From the NCBI GenBank assembly GCA_001792895.1, contig MARA01000027.1, forward strand, positions 372,001 to 436,000: 64,000 nt of DNA, in the 5' to 3' direction. Numbering within the stretch: the stretch's first letter is position 1; the number at the start of each line of letters is the position of its first letter. Shown piece by piece: positions 55,605-64,000 of the stretch. A program made the position numbers and the translations under genes. Under the pieces are notes generated by a model. That model worked only from the letters and a program-made list of their open reading frames with translations. It did no database searches and was not told the origin of the DNA. The DNA is from Lentinus brumalis (lineage: Eukaryota > Basidiomycota > Agaricomycetes > Polyporales > Polyporaceae).

Positions 55605-56026
55605 TCACGGGAGGGGCGTAGGTTCACCGAAGGGGAAGATAGTCGTCGTCAGCGTGGTCGGCTTCCCGCCGATGGTCGTAGTGATGGTCTCGGTAATGGG
55701 GGCGTCGACCGTGAGAGTGAGCGTGGTCGGGCGGCCCCCAACGGTGACCGTTTCAGTGGTCACGTAGTCAGCGTGCAGGGTCACGACGGCGGGCGAACCA
55801 GTGGGGAAGGGGTCGATGGTCGCAGTGATTGTCGTCGGGTGCCCGGCGATGACGGTCGTGATCGTCGTCGCGTACTCGGGGCGAGGTACTGCGTTGGCGG
55901 GAATCGCTATCGCTGGAGTAAAGATGGTCAGCCGCGTGCAGTCTTTGAAAGAGAGAGTCAATGCTGCGTACCCTGAGCGATGAACACGCCGGCGGCCAAA
56001 ATCAGCTTGCTTGTGGCAGTCTTCAT
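55605..56026 (-). CDS. Secreted Thr-rich mucin-like protein, subfamily 1, member 1
   Basis: Two exons. Exon 1 (start 56026) is the signal peptide MKTATSKLILAAGVFIAQ with a GGTACGC donor. After the acceptor CTCCAG at about 55920 it reads AIPANAVPRPEYATTITTVI, then repeats of the form YATTITTVIAGHPTTITATI, VTVGGRPTTLTLTVDAP and TTIGGKPTTLTTTIFP. These TT.TT..(G)G.PTT.T.TI units are typical of heavily O-glycosylated, extended cell-surface proteins. About 120 residues; no catalytic domain or GPI signal seen. Paralogue of the gene at 56933-57576, with which it also shares an upstream 20-base sequence. Confidence 0.72.
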
Positions 56027-56082
56027 CTCGATGCAGAGTCTTGGAGAGGCCGCAAGTGTGGATTGAGGTCGTACGGCACGAG

Positions 56083-56089
56083 CTTTATA
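56083..56089 (-). promoter_or_regulatory. TATA box
   Basis: The minus strand reads ATATAAAG about 57 bases upstream of the ATG at 56026. Confidence 0.5.
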
Positions 56090-56932
56090 TCTGCAGCCTT
56101 CGCTTGCTGGATCGACGCACCATGTGCGCTAACACGGCGGCATAATCACCGTGTACACGCATCTCTGTCAGGCGCTCGCACGACCGGGACCATACCGCTG
56201 CAGAACTCAGCGGAGGACTTGGCACGGCCTCGCCATCTGTCCAAGTACGAGATCGTTGCCTGGAAAGACGAAAGAGGCGCAGATGGATGTATACGCGCCT
56301 GCCAAGCGAACAAAAGTCGTATATCGAATAGGCTCGTAACGTTGAATGGCATCATCTTCGGTTGCGAGCGGCCCTGATCCTCGACATGACTACATACATA
56401 CCGTGTCATCCCTGGCGATCAGTGGACAGCTTACTGCGCAGTGTGTACACTGGGTTGAGAGATCAGCAGAAGAAACGCATACACGAAAAAGGGGGTCATA
56501 CTTACTGATCTGTTTGGAGTTGTGTTGAAAGACAAACTGTAGTGAAAATCATGACTCGTGAGTCAAGAACCTCAGCCTGACGAGGAGGTTGCGAGGAGGT
56601 TGCGACAAGTAGGCAAAGTGCCTCCGTTCCCAAGCGGCGATGGCGCAACCAGGAACGCGTACCTCCCCGTGTGTTCACAAGATGTCGCTTCCCGGTTTGA
56701 TCTGATATTTACTTACGAGCTTGCATATCAGACAGTATCTGAACCGCTTTCGCTTTACTGAAGAGGAGGCATAGAACAGTATAAGAAGATGATGACCGTG
56801 ATGCCAGTGCAACACAGCGTTTCAGGAATTATGATTACCCATTCGGAAACACCTCTGCGTCCACGTTCCCGCCTCGTCTGGACTCCCGCATACCCTCAGG
56901 CTCATGTTACGCCGCGAGGTCTGCCACTCCTC
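56090..56932. other. Upstream region with shared 20-base motif
   Basis: No gene recognised. The sequence TTGAATGGCATCATCTTCGG (56342-56361) recurs with one change at 57962-57981, in each case about 320-390 bases upstream of a subfamily 1 gene. Confidence 0.5.
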
Positions 56933-57576
56933 CTAGTTGTCGGTCGGATATGGATCACCATCAGTGAACGAGGTCGGCTGCGCAGGAGAGATCCACGTTA
57001 TGCATGTCGTCGTGCCCGCGTCCGACTGAGACCCAGACGGCGACGACACGGCCGTGCCGGGCGACTCGCCCGCAGGCGTGGTCACGGGCGGGTCGATGGC
57101 CTCGACCACGGTCGTGACTTGACCGTCGATCGTCGTCACGATGGTGGAGAGCCCCCAGGAAAAGGGCGGGAGCGGGGTGATCGTCGACGTCAGCGTGGTC
57201 GGATGCCCGTCGATGGTGGTGGTGATGTACGTGGGGATAGGCGAGTCGTACGTGATGGTGAGCGTCGTCGCGTGCCCCGCCGAGGACGTCGTGAGCGTCG
57301 TGACCCAGTCTTGGTGCGGAGTCACGACCGCGGGCGTGCTGGTGGGCTGACCGGCCGGAGGCCATGGCCAAGTAGGGGGGTCGATGGTGGCAGTGATGGT
57401 CGTGGGATGGCCTCCGATGGTCGTTGTGATGGTTGTGTCGTAGTTCAGTTGAGGTGCATTGGCCGGAAGTGCCGTGACTATGAGCAGGGTCAGTGACAGC
57501 GATGGTTGCGCGTACAAGTCAGCGCACCACGGACGGCCATGATAGCAGCTAAAACGAGACCGGAAAGGACCTTCAT
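56933..57576 (-). CDS. Secreted Thr-rich mucin-like protein, subfamily 1, member 2
   Basis: Two exons. Exon 1 (start 57576) encodes the signal peptide MKVLSGLVLAAIMAV, then a GTGCGC donor. Exon 2 starts at about 57479 with TALPANAPQLNYDTTITTTI and holds four repeats: IGGHPTTITATIDPP, SSAGHATTLTITYDSP, IDGHPTTLTSTITPLP and IDGQVTTVVEAIDPP. The C-terminus is Ser/Gly-rich with one CITW and ends PYPTDN. Longer than its paralogue by about two repeats, so the repeat number varies. Expected to be secreted and O-glycosylated. Function beyond that is unknown. Confidence 0.72.
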
Positions 57577-57654
57577 GGGTTGTTCAATGGAGCAGTGGCA
57601 AACTGTGCATGGGATGGATAGGCCCGGCGCCTCATTGAGCGAAGGATGTTTGAA

Positions 57655-57662
57655 TATATATA
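57655..57662 (-). promoter_or_regulatory. TATA box
   Basis: TATATATA about 80 bases upstream of the ATG at 57576. Confidence 0.5.
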
Positions 57663-58945
57663 CTCAAGAGGCTCCCCCTGTCGGATCTGCAGCCATTCCA
57701 CTGCATAAGGGGTAAAGGGCGTCCATGGTCAGCATGTATGCATGAGAACGCCGCCGAAAGAGGTCCGTACCAGCGACGTCCGGGCTAGGGAAGCCGCGAT
57801 GGGGGGGGATGACATGTCCTAGCCAACAGCTACACTTGGCGAAAAACACGAAGGAAGCACCTCGGTTCTTGCTTTTTCTTTGCATCTGCTCTTGGAAGGC
57901 CTGGGAGGTGGATGGAAGCTCTGGACAAATCCGCCAAGTGAATACACGTCGTCGTGCTCAATTGAATGGGATCATCTTCGGATATCTCTATATGCTGGAC
58001 ACGACGGTCCCGCCTGGTGACCCCATGGGCGGAATAGAAGAAGCTAGTACAGCCTAATCCATTGCTGCACAAGATGATCTGAATTGAGAGAATGAGGACG
58101 ACACTGCACCAGGGCCCAGCACGGAGAAGCTCACGACATATCAAAAACCAATTAAAGACTATCGCTCCAGTGCGAAGTTTGACAGGTCAAAACCGTGACA
58201 ACTCCCTCATTGCTCCAGAGCGGCCGTGACGGTGGACTCGACACTTTCGAGCGAAGGAAAAACATAAGCAAGGGCGATCCGGACTTTCCTTGTGGCATGC
58301 CCATTGCCAAGCGTACGCTCCTTACTCCGGACGACAACGGGGCCCACCGCAGCTAGAAGCACACATCTAACGAACATTTTCTACGTCCGCGTTCACACGA
58401 AGTAGATCCGGGGGTGTAGGCCTGCGCTCACGCGCATGAATATCGTTTCAGACGTTCGAGGACAACCGATACTCACCAGACACGTACAACCGCCTGAACC
58501 ATCCTCCAGTCGCGCCCTCCTCCTCGACGTTCCCGTATCGTGAAGAGTCAAATGTGTTCCGAAATGTGCGACGAGCTCATGCAGCTAAGGCTGTCTCTCA
58601 GCTTTGTGGGGCTTCGGGTCTTCTGAAGTGTTGTGAGGAGCTCGATGCGCATCGTCCTTCGCAAAGCGAGTGATCATAGACGGGTAAGATAGTAAGGCTG
58701 CACATCGAGCACGCCAGCAGGCAGATGGTTGACGACGAGGGACAGGTCGACGATGAGGAGACTGGCAGGGAGCGCCTGTGGACCGGACCCTTCGGCCCGA
58801 CGCAGCCACGAGGCTACCAACCGCCAGGAAGCCCCCATTGAAAGGCAACTGGGCACTCTGTATTGTGCAACGAATATGATACATCGTGATACATCAAGCA
58901 TGTCCTACAAATACAATGGTACAGAATGCCACCGCGCCATCTCAC
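57663..58945. other. Intergenic, no gene recognised
   Basis: Contains the second copy of the 20-base motif (57962-57981, TTGAATGGGATCATCTTCGG). Frames of up to 104 codons show no motif. Confidence 0.45.
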
Positions 58946-59554
58946 TTACGCGCTTGCGGAGGAAGCAACGGTTGTCGTCTCAGAGACGGACGCAGTGGGC
59001 GTTGAGATAGGTACCGAACTGTCAGAGCTCGAGCTCTCGACAGTACTGAAAGTCGAGTCCGATGCCGTCGAGGTCAACAGGGGGGTAGTCGTCGTGCTGC
59101 CCGAGTCGACAGTGACAACGGTCAGGAATGGCACCAAGGCCGTGAACGTGGTGCTGAACGTCACCGGGAGTGCGGTGACTTCACTCCCAGAGACGGACAG
59201 GGGTGTGGAGAGCGGGATGTCCGTCGAGACCTGGACGATGTCCGTGACAGGGATGGCAGTCAAGAACGTGGTGACGCCCGGAGTCGCGGGGTCCGTGAAG
59301 TTGACGAGCCCCGTCGGGATAGGGAAGAAGGGGTCGATGCCCTCGGATGCGGTGGTCGTGCTGTTTGTGGTGAAGGAGCTATGGGGGAGAGTACCGCTCT
59401 TCGAGGGCGATCCCCATGCTGACGAGTGCCACCTGGAGTTAAACGGTGTTGCAGCGCCTGCCACAACTCCTTAGCAGACGAAAGGAGAAGAGAGCCGTAC
59501 AGACGTACTGTGGCCGATAAGAACGGCAGCCGAGACGAAGTGAAGCATGTGCAT
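58946..59554 (-). CDS. Secreted Ser/Thr-rich protein, subfamily 2, member 1
   Basis: Two exons. Exon 1 (start 59554) encodes the signal-like MHMLHFVSAAVLIGH. A GTACGT intron joins to VVAGAATPFNSRWHSSAWGS. The body carries the block DPFFPIPTGLVNFTDPATPG, VTTFLTAIPVTDIVQVST and TALPVTFSTTFTALVPFLTV, followed by a Ser/Thr tail ending VASSASA. The block is nearly identical to that of the gene at 61077, marking a duplication. Mature protein about 180 residues with several N-x-T/S sites. No enzymatic motif. Probably a wall-associated or secreted structural protein, by composition only. Confidence 0.7.
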
Positions 59555-61016
59555 TATGCTGGTCGTGCGACGAAAGAGAAGAGCGTAGTCGTGGTAGATC
59601 CTATCAAGCTGAGGGGCAGCCGCAAGCTCTCTGACTGGTACTTATGTACGAGTTCACGGAACAACGATGCGGAGTAAGCTTACTGTCATGCTAGTATGCA
59701 TGTCACTCACCCAGATGGCGAGAACGGTCGATGGAGCCCTTGCGCAGCCTCGCCGGGGCGATCGCACTTGCGCTAGTCTTCACTTGCACCGCCGAGAGGC
59801 TCCCAGTCAGCGCACCGCAGCGAACGTGGGCCTACCTCCGCCTGACGTTTGAGGACAATGTGGGACTTCGTCATGCAGCGCGGCGCTGCGCACTATTACA
59901 TCTGCCCCTCGTCATACCAAGTGCGCTGATACTAAACAGGTATGAGCCCGGCTACCTCTCCATTCTCAAGAATGTCCTGAGTCCGATGCGACGGGAATGA
60001 CATTCTCGGAGCGACAATCCCTATACCGAATGAACACGCGCGTTAGTAGTCAGCTAGAACGAAGCTTCGGTGAAGTTCAACGAGATCCTAGTACTTGCGC
60101 CGAGCGTCGTGGCGCTCGGCCGCTGCCTGCGGTATGGCCCCACCGATCGGGTATGTTTGCATGTGAGATTCGAGAAGACGGGCATGCTCAGCCGTATGGA
60201 GCTGCGAGATCGAGTTACCAAGCCTAGCGGCGGCAGCCTCATTGCCGGTGTCGCGATCCGGAGAGTATCTGAGGACAACACGAGAACTTAGAGGCAGGCC
60301 CCCAGCAAGGCACTTGGCATGAGGTGATACGGCAATGGAAATCATAGAATGCAGTAATACCTACCTCCACAACTCCCATACGCCTCTGCATTTTCAGGAG
60401 GTGCATCGATGGCGTGCGGCGCGGCGCAAGACTTGCAGGTTATTCTCGGATGGCTGATACTCACCGGACGACTACACGCAGCACGGGTGTCCTCCCTTGT
60501 GAGCTTCGTAGAAGGCCCTTCCCTCGCTGCATACTATGCATACTAGCCATGCTGTCGGCCAATCTCGCTGGTGACATGATAGTGATGAATCACCCGCCGG
60601 AAACCTCGGGCCGCCAAGAGCGCGCCCGAGTCGTTCCTTAGTCTTGAGGCAAGTGGTCATGCACATGCTGGACAGTGACATAGCAGAGATGCGCGTCGCT
60701 CTCGCGGGGATATGTAGTGGATGAAGTGCCTGACGAAGGACAACTCGGAGTCGATGTACTTACTGAAAACTCGATCGGCGATGACGAGGACGCGCGGGAA
60801 GTGGCCACTGGCGCCCGATCCCTTCGGCCGGAGGCAACCACGAGGCTACTGACCTTCTGAGCACTGGCTAAGCATACAGTAGGATACTTCGAGCAAGCGT
60901 TTTAAACGTCTATGATATATGTCCACAGGTAAGATACAGAGAGCGTCCGCTATGTATAGATACAATATTGTCCCAGAAGCGGCCGTGGGGCCATGGTCCA
61001 CAGCGCTATCGCCCTA
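59555..61016. other. Intergenic, no gene recognised
   Basis: A plus-strand 89-codon frame at 59731 has a hydrophobic stretch near its start but no other support. The last bases, 61014-61079, are the former coding tail of the gene that now stops at 61077. Confidence 0.4.
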
Positions 61017-61076
61017 CGCGCTCACGGAAGTGGTAGTGGGAGCCGCAGTAGAGAGGAGCGTCGTCGGCTCAGAGGC

Positions 61077-61732
61077 TTATGCGGTCGTGGTGGATAGGAT
61101 GGAGAACGAGCCGTCTGTGCTCTGGCTCGCGTCAGCCGTCGACGTGGGGAACGCCGAGTCAGTGGTCGTCGGCGCTGACGAAGCAGTCGCGTTGACTGTG
61201 ACCACGGTCGCGTACGGCACAAGGACCGTGTGCGTTGTGGTGAAGTTCACCGGCAGGGCTGTGATGCTGCTCCCAGAAACCACCAGCGTGGTCGGCAGAG
61301 GGATCTCCGTCGAGACCTCGATGATGTTCGTAACGGGGATCTCCGTCAAGAACGTGATGACGCCCGGGGTTGCAGGGTCCGTGAAGTTGACGAGCCCCGT
61401 GGGCGCAGGGAAGAACGGGTCGCTGCCGTTGAAGGGGCTCGTGGAGTTGTCCGTGTATGTGGGAGAGGAGACAGACACGGTGGTGGTTGGGGCGAAGGAG
61501 TCGGTCGAGAAGTCACTGAACGATGATGAGGGAAGGGTATCCGATGTCGCGGACTCCGTCGCTAACGTCGAGGAAGATACGTCCCTCCCACCGAGGAATG
61601 GTGCCCTGATATACGGACTTGCGGCGCCTGACACGGAAATGTCAATAGACGAACGTAGGACAACAAGAAATATGGAGACGTACTGTGACCCACAAGGAGG
61701 GCAGCGGAGACGAAGGCGAGCATGTGCATCAT
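61077..61732 (-). CDS. Secreted Ser/Thr-rich protein, subfamily 2, member 2 (shortened)
   Basis: Two exons. Exon 1 (start 61732) reads MMHMLAFVSAALLVGH, a signal peptide. After a GTACGT intron comes AASPYIRAPFLGGRDVSSST, then a Ser/Thr spacer. The conserved block is DPFFPAPTGLVNFTDPATPG, VITFLTEIPVTNIIEVSTEI and TALPVNFTTTHTVLVPYATV. It now stops with TTTA at 61077. Reading through that TAA gives about 20 more codons (ASEPTTLLSTAAPTTTSVSA) to a stop at 61014, matching the SVSETTTVASSASA tail of its paralogue. The stop is therefore probably a recent point mutation; the loss is small and the protein may still function. Confidence 0.7.
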
Positions 61733-61845
61733 GGCAATCGTAAGTGTTTCGTATTGTCCGGGAGCGGAAGATCGAAGTCAAGAAGAGTAGTATAGTGCGG
61801 AAGGGCAGGGGAAGTTGAGACATTCGTCGCCCGCCTGACACGCCT

Positions 61846-61852
61846 TATATAT
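61846..61852 (-). promoter_or_regulatory. TATA box
   Basis: The minus strand reads ATATATAAGG about 115 bases upstream of the ATG at 61732. Confidence 0.5.
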
Positions 61853-62670
61853 GTACTGCGTCCCCGACTGTGGAGTTAGCTGACTGCGATGCTGTGCATG
61901 ACGAGCACCGAACCACTCATCCAGGTGGCGACAGTCGGTGGGCCCTCCGTCCGACGCTGCGGAATACGCGGCACTGGCACCTACGTATTATTCTTGTGCC
62001 GCCGAGAAAGCCCGAGACGGCGCTCGGATCCATCTCCGTGTGCGTTCCTCACCCGCCGCATAGAAGTTCTGGTGTCCTGCATGCACGAGTGAGATCTTAA
62101 CATGAGCAGGATTGATCTGTGCCTATGTACCTCAAATTGCTGAACAACAACGGTTGGATGTTACACGGAGAAGTTCTAAAGCTGGCCGGCAGTATTACTC
62201 CGATGGGTTAGTCAGCAGGTTGAAGTTCTGGCAAAGCCGACTCCGATCGTCGTGGCGCGCCGCCGCTGCGCTGCGGGGCCCGCCCCACCATGGCGGTGAC
62301 CGCCTGATTGGTCACAAGTGGCGCCGGTCTGCTGCGAGTCGATCTGGGCGTCTTTGAGCCGAACTTGAAGTTGAACCAGACAAAGATTGAAATGTGCGGA
62401 CTGACCGGGTGGGGAAGACGGTGTGTGAGTCAGTTGTGTACCTACTAAGTAGTAGTAGTCGCATGTACTCAACATCAAAATGTTGCGTGTCGAGTTGACG
62501 CAAAGTTGACGTGACGGACAGTCTGCCGGAGAGGAATTGCTGAAACGCTGCTGAAGCTCGGAAGGGAACATGGGCATGCCACACCAGCTTACTGTTTACA
62601 TATCACGCCGATGTAAATGTCCGCTGTAATGCGTATTAGAAATCCAGTTGAGGCTCGCTCGGAAGAGCAC
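61853..62670. other. Intergenic, no gene recognised
   Basis: No motif-bearing frame on either strand. Confidence 0.45.
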
Positions 62671-62882
62671 CTATCTATCGCCTTCACAATCGTCAGCTTC
62701 TGATTGCATAGTAGCCCGATATACCTCGCGCGACTCACTTGACAGTTCAACTTGCCCGCTAGAAACGATGCCGGTGGAGACGGGGACCCATGTGAAGCTC
62801 GAGGCGACACCCATGTCCGCTGCAACGGAGGTGAAGCTGGAAATAACACCCGTCGACACTGCGACTGAGGTGAAGCTCGAGA
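62671..62882 (-). pseudogene. Frame-shifted 3' tail of the neighbouring mucin-like gene
   Basis: In a different frame from the upstream gene, this stretch reads VVSSFTSVAVSTGVISSFTS, then VAADMGVASSFTWVPVSTGI, continuing the same repeat as the gene that stops at 62883. It therefore looks like coding sequence lost to a small indel. Confidence 0.6.
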
Positions 62883-63369
62883 CTACGCCGCGGACTCTGG
62901 GATGGAGGTGAAGATCGAGGAGACACCGGTCGACGCTGGAATCGTGGCGGCCTCGTCGGTGGGCGGGTCGACAGTCCTGACTTGCGTCGTCAATGTACCA
63001 CCGATAGAAGTTACGATGGTGGTCACGTAGTCAGGGACGACGCCGGTCGCCTGAGCGACGGAAGTGAAACTGGAGACAACGCCCGTGCATGCAAAAATGG
63101 AGGTGAAGCTTGATACAACGCCCGTCGACGCCGGAGATGTGGCCGCACCGCCGGTGGGTGGGTCGATGGCCCAGACTTGCGTCGTAGGCGTGCCAGCGAT
63201 ACTGGTAGTGATCGTGGTCACATAGTCGGGGTGAGGGCCTAGAACAGGTACAGCGATGCCTAGAGAAAGATGTAAGCGAAAAGGTCGGATGGAAGAGAGG
63301 AGACATGAGTAGAGTGGACGCACCGCTGCAAACAAAAGCAAAAAGAACGGAGGCTTGCAGGCGCATCAT
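62883..63369 (-). CDS. Secreted Thr-rich mucin-like protein, subfamily 1-like, truncated by frameshift
   Basis: Two exons. Exon 1 (start 63369) is the signal peptide MMRLQASVLFAFVCS with a GTGCGT donor at about 63324. Exon 2 starts at about 63258 with IAVPVLGPHPDYVTTITTSI and AGTPTTQVWAIDPPTGGAAT. A repeat STGVVSSFTS(I/V) follows, and a second PDYVTTIVTSIGGTLTTQVR unit. The stop at 62883 (after SIPESAA) comes in the middle of a repeat array that continues in another frame. The PDYVTTI..SI.G.(P/L)TTQV unit relates it to the genes at 55605 and 56933. Probably secreted. Confidence 0.65.
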
Positions 63370-64000
63370 ATCAACAGGTGGGTGCATAGCAATGCGCGCG
63401 ACGGATAAAAGAAGCTTGAGAAGAGGAACCCAAGGCGACGAAGCTTTAGTCTAAGTGTGACCAGTCCGTCGCCGTGCAAAGGCCGGGAGCGGTGCCGAAT
63501 GTCCGTGAGCGGGTGAACAGCGTGGCTTCTACCTCCATGGACTTACAGCTTCACAAGCGAGGCCAGCCAACGCGCATCATCGTATCGCATCAGGATGCGG
63601 CGTGTATTCCCCGTCCACGGCGCGTTCCGCAGCACGGCCAGCAGCAGGCTGCAGTACACGGCATAGTCCCTGACGATCATTGCCGCAGCGCTTTGGCAGC
63701 GCTCGTCCGGATAGTATGTAGACACTCACAACAGTGGAATGTCAGACTTCAGTGCTTCTCTATCGCTAGTGTACATACTAGAAGGGAGTCAGTGCGATTG
63801 ATCTACATATTCTGGCCATCACGGTGAGGTGGTAACCTTGAGTAATACTCAGTAGCCCACCCGATCATTGTGATCTCGAGCGCAGCCAAAGCTGCGGACT
63901 CTCCTATGTGCTTCAGGTGACTGTAATCGCGATACGAGTTCTCTCGTGGTGTGTAAGGAAGGTGGGGGTCATGAGGGTACAGTTGTAAGTGCCAGCGTTG
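63370..64000. other. Window end, no gene recognised
   Basis: Short frames without motifs. A gene running off the window cannot be excluded. Confidence 0.4.

Noticed and set aside
59731..60000. Plus-strand 89-codon frame with a hydrophobic N-terminus
   Set aside because: A signal-like stretch alone is weak support; no homologous copy, TATA box or motif was found.
1..64000. CRISPR arrays, rRNA genes or a plasmid-type origin
   Set aside because: No regularly spaced short repeats and no rRNA-like conserved blocks were seen; the sequence is eukaryotic chromosomal DNA.

Overview
The window looks like nuclear DNA from a filamentous basidiomycete, most likely an Agaricomycete. Genes carry many short GT-AG introns of about 45-60 bases. 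The families present fit that group: an adenylation-thiolation-reductase NRPS-like enzyme, TAP-like S33 peptidases, BTB proteins, a KDZ transposase, a Helitron and mucin-like secreted proteins. No bacterial operon, rRNA or CRISPR is seen. All splice junctions were read by eye and are predictions.

Left flank (1-20.1 kb). Two tandem secreted S33 peptidase genes (222-5858, minus) are followed by a C2H2 zinc-finger gene with one module per exon (6640-7995, minus). A 2.54 kb TIR element (8027-10564) sits 31 bases upstream of that gene's start codon. Next come a coiled-coil gene (12144-13313, plus), a decayed BTB pseudogene (13882-14986, minus) and a complete NRPS-like reductase (15884-20107, plus).

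Central transposon nest (20.2-50.6 kb). One Helitron on the minus strand was hit repeatedly. Its single Rep-helicase reading frame runs from 50576 to 20267. It is interrupted by a hAT-type MITE (49655-50260), a pol-less LTR retroelement (47711-49163), a 431-base TIR insert (46692-47122) and a 22.4 kb KDZ element (23166-45542) that itself carries another hAT MITE (44733-45441). Conceptual removal of the inserts and one target-site copy each restores a continuous frame of about 1,770 codons, so all insertions look recent.

The KDZ element is the most unusual part. It has TIRs, a 7-base target duplication and GTTTAAC-rich ends, and it encodes an 11-exon KDZ transposase (35322-39375). It also carries passenger genes: a family of four small paralogues on the minus strand (26415-31980), a two-exon-block unknown (32943-35013) and a disordered, basic-tailed protein (23524-26147). 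Four passenger genes are preceded by a stem-loop whose 14-base loop core is invariant while its 8-base-pair stem changes with compensatory substitutions. I know of no description of this element-plus-cargo system.

Right flank (51.2-64 kb). An intact BTB paralogue (51213-52302), a second modular zinc-finger gene (52905-54372) and a small protein (54833-55128) are followed by five secreted Thr/Ser-rich proteins, all on the minus strand (55.6-63.4 kb). These fall into two subfamilies, and two members carry truncating changes near the 3' end.
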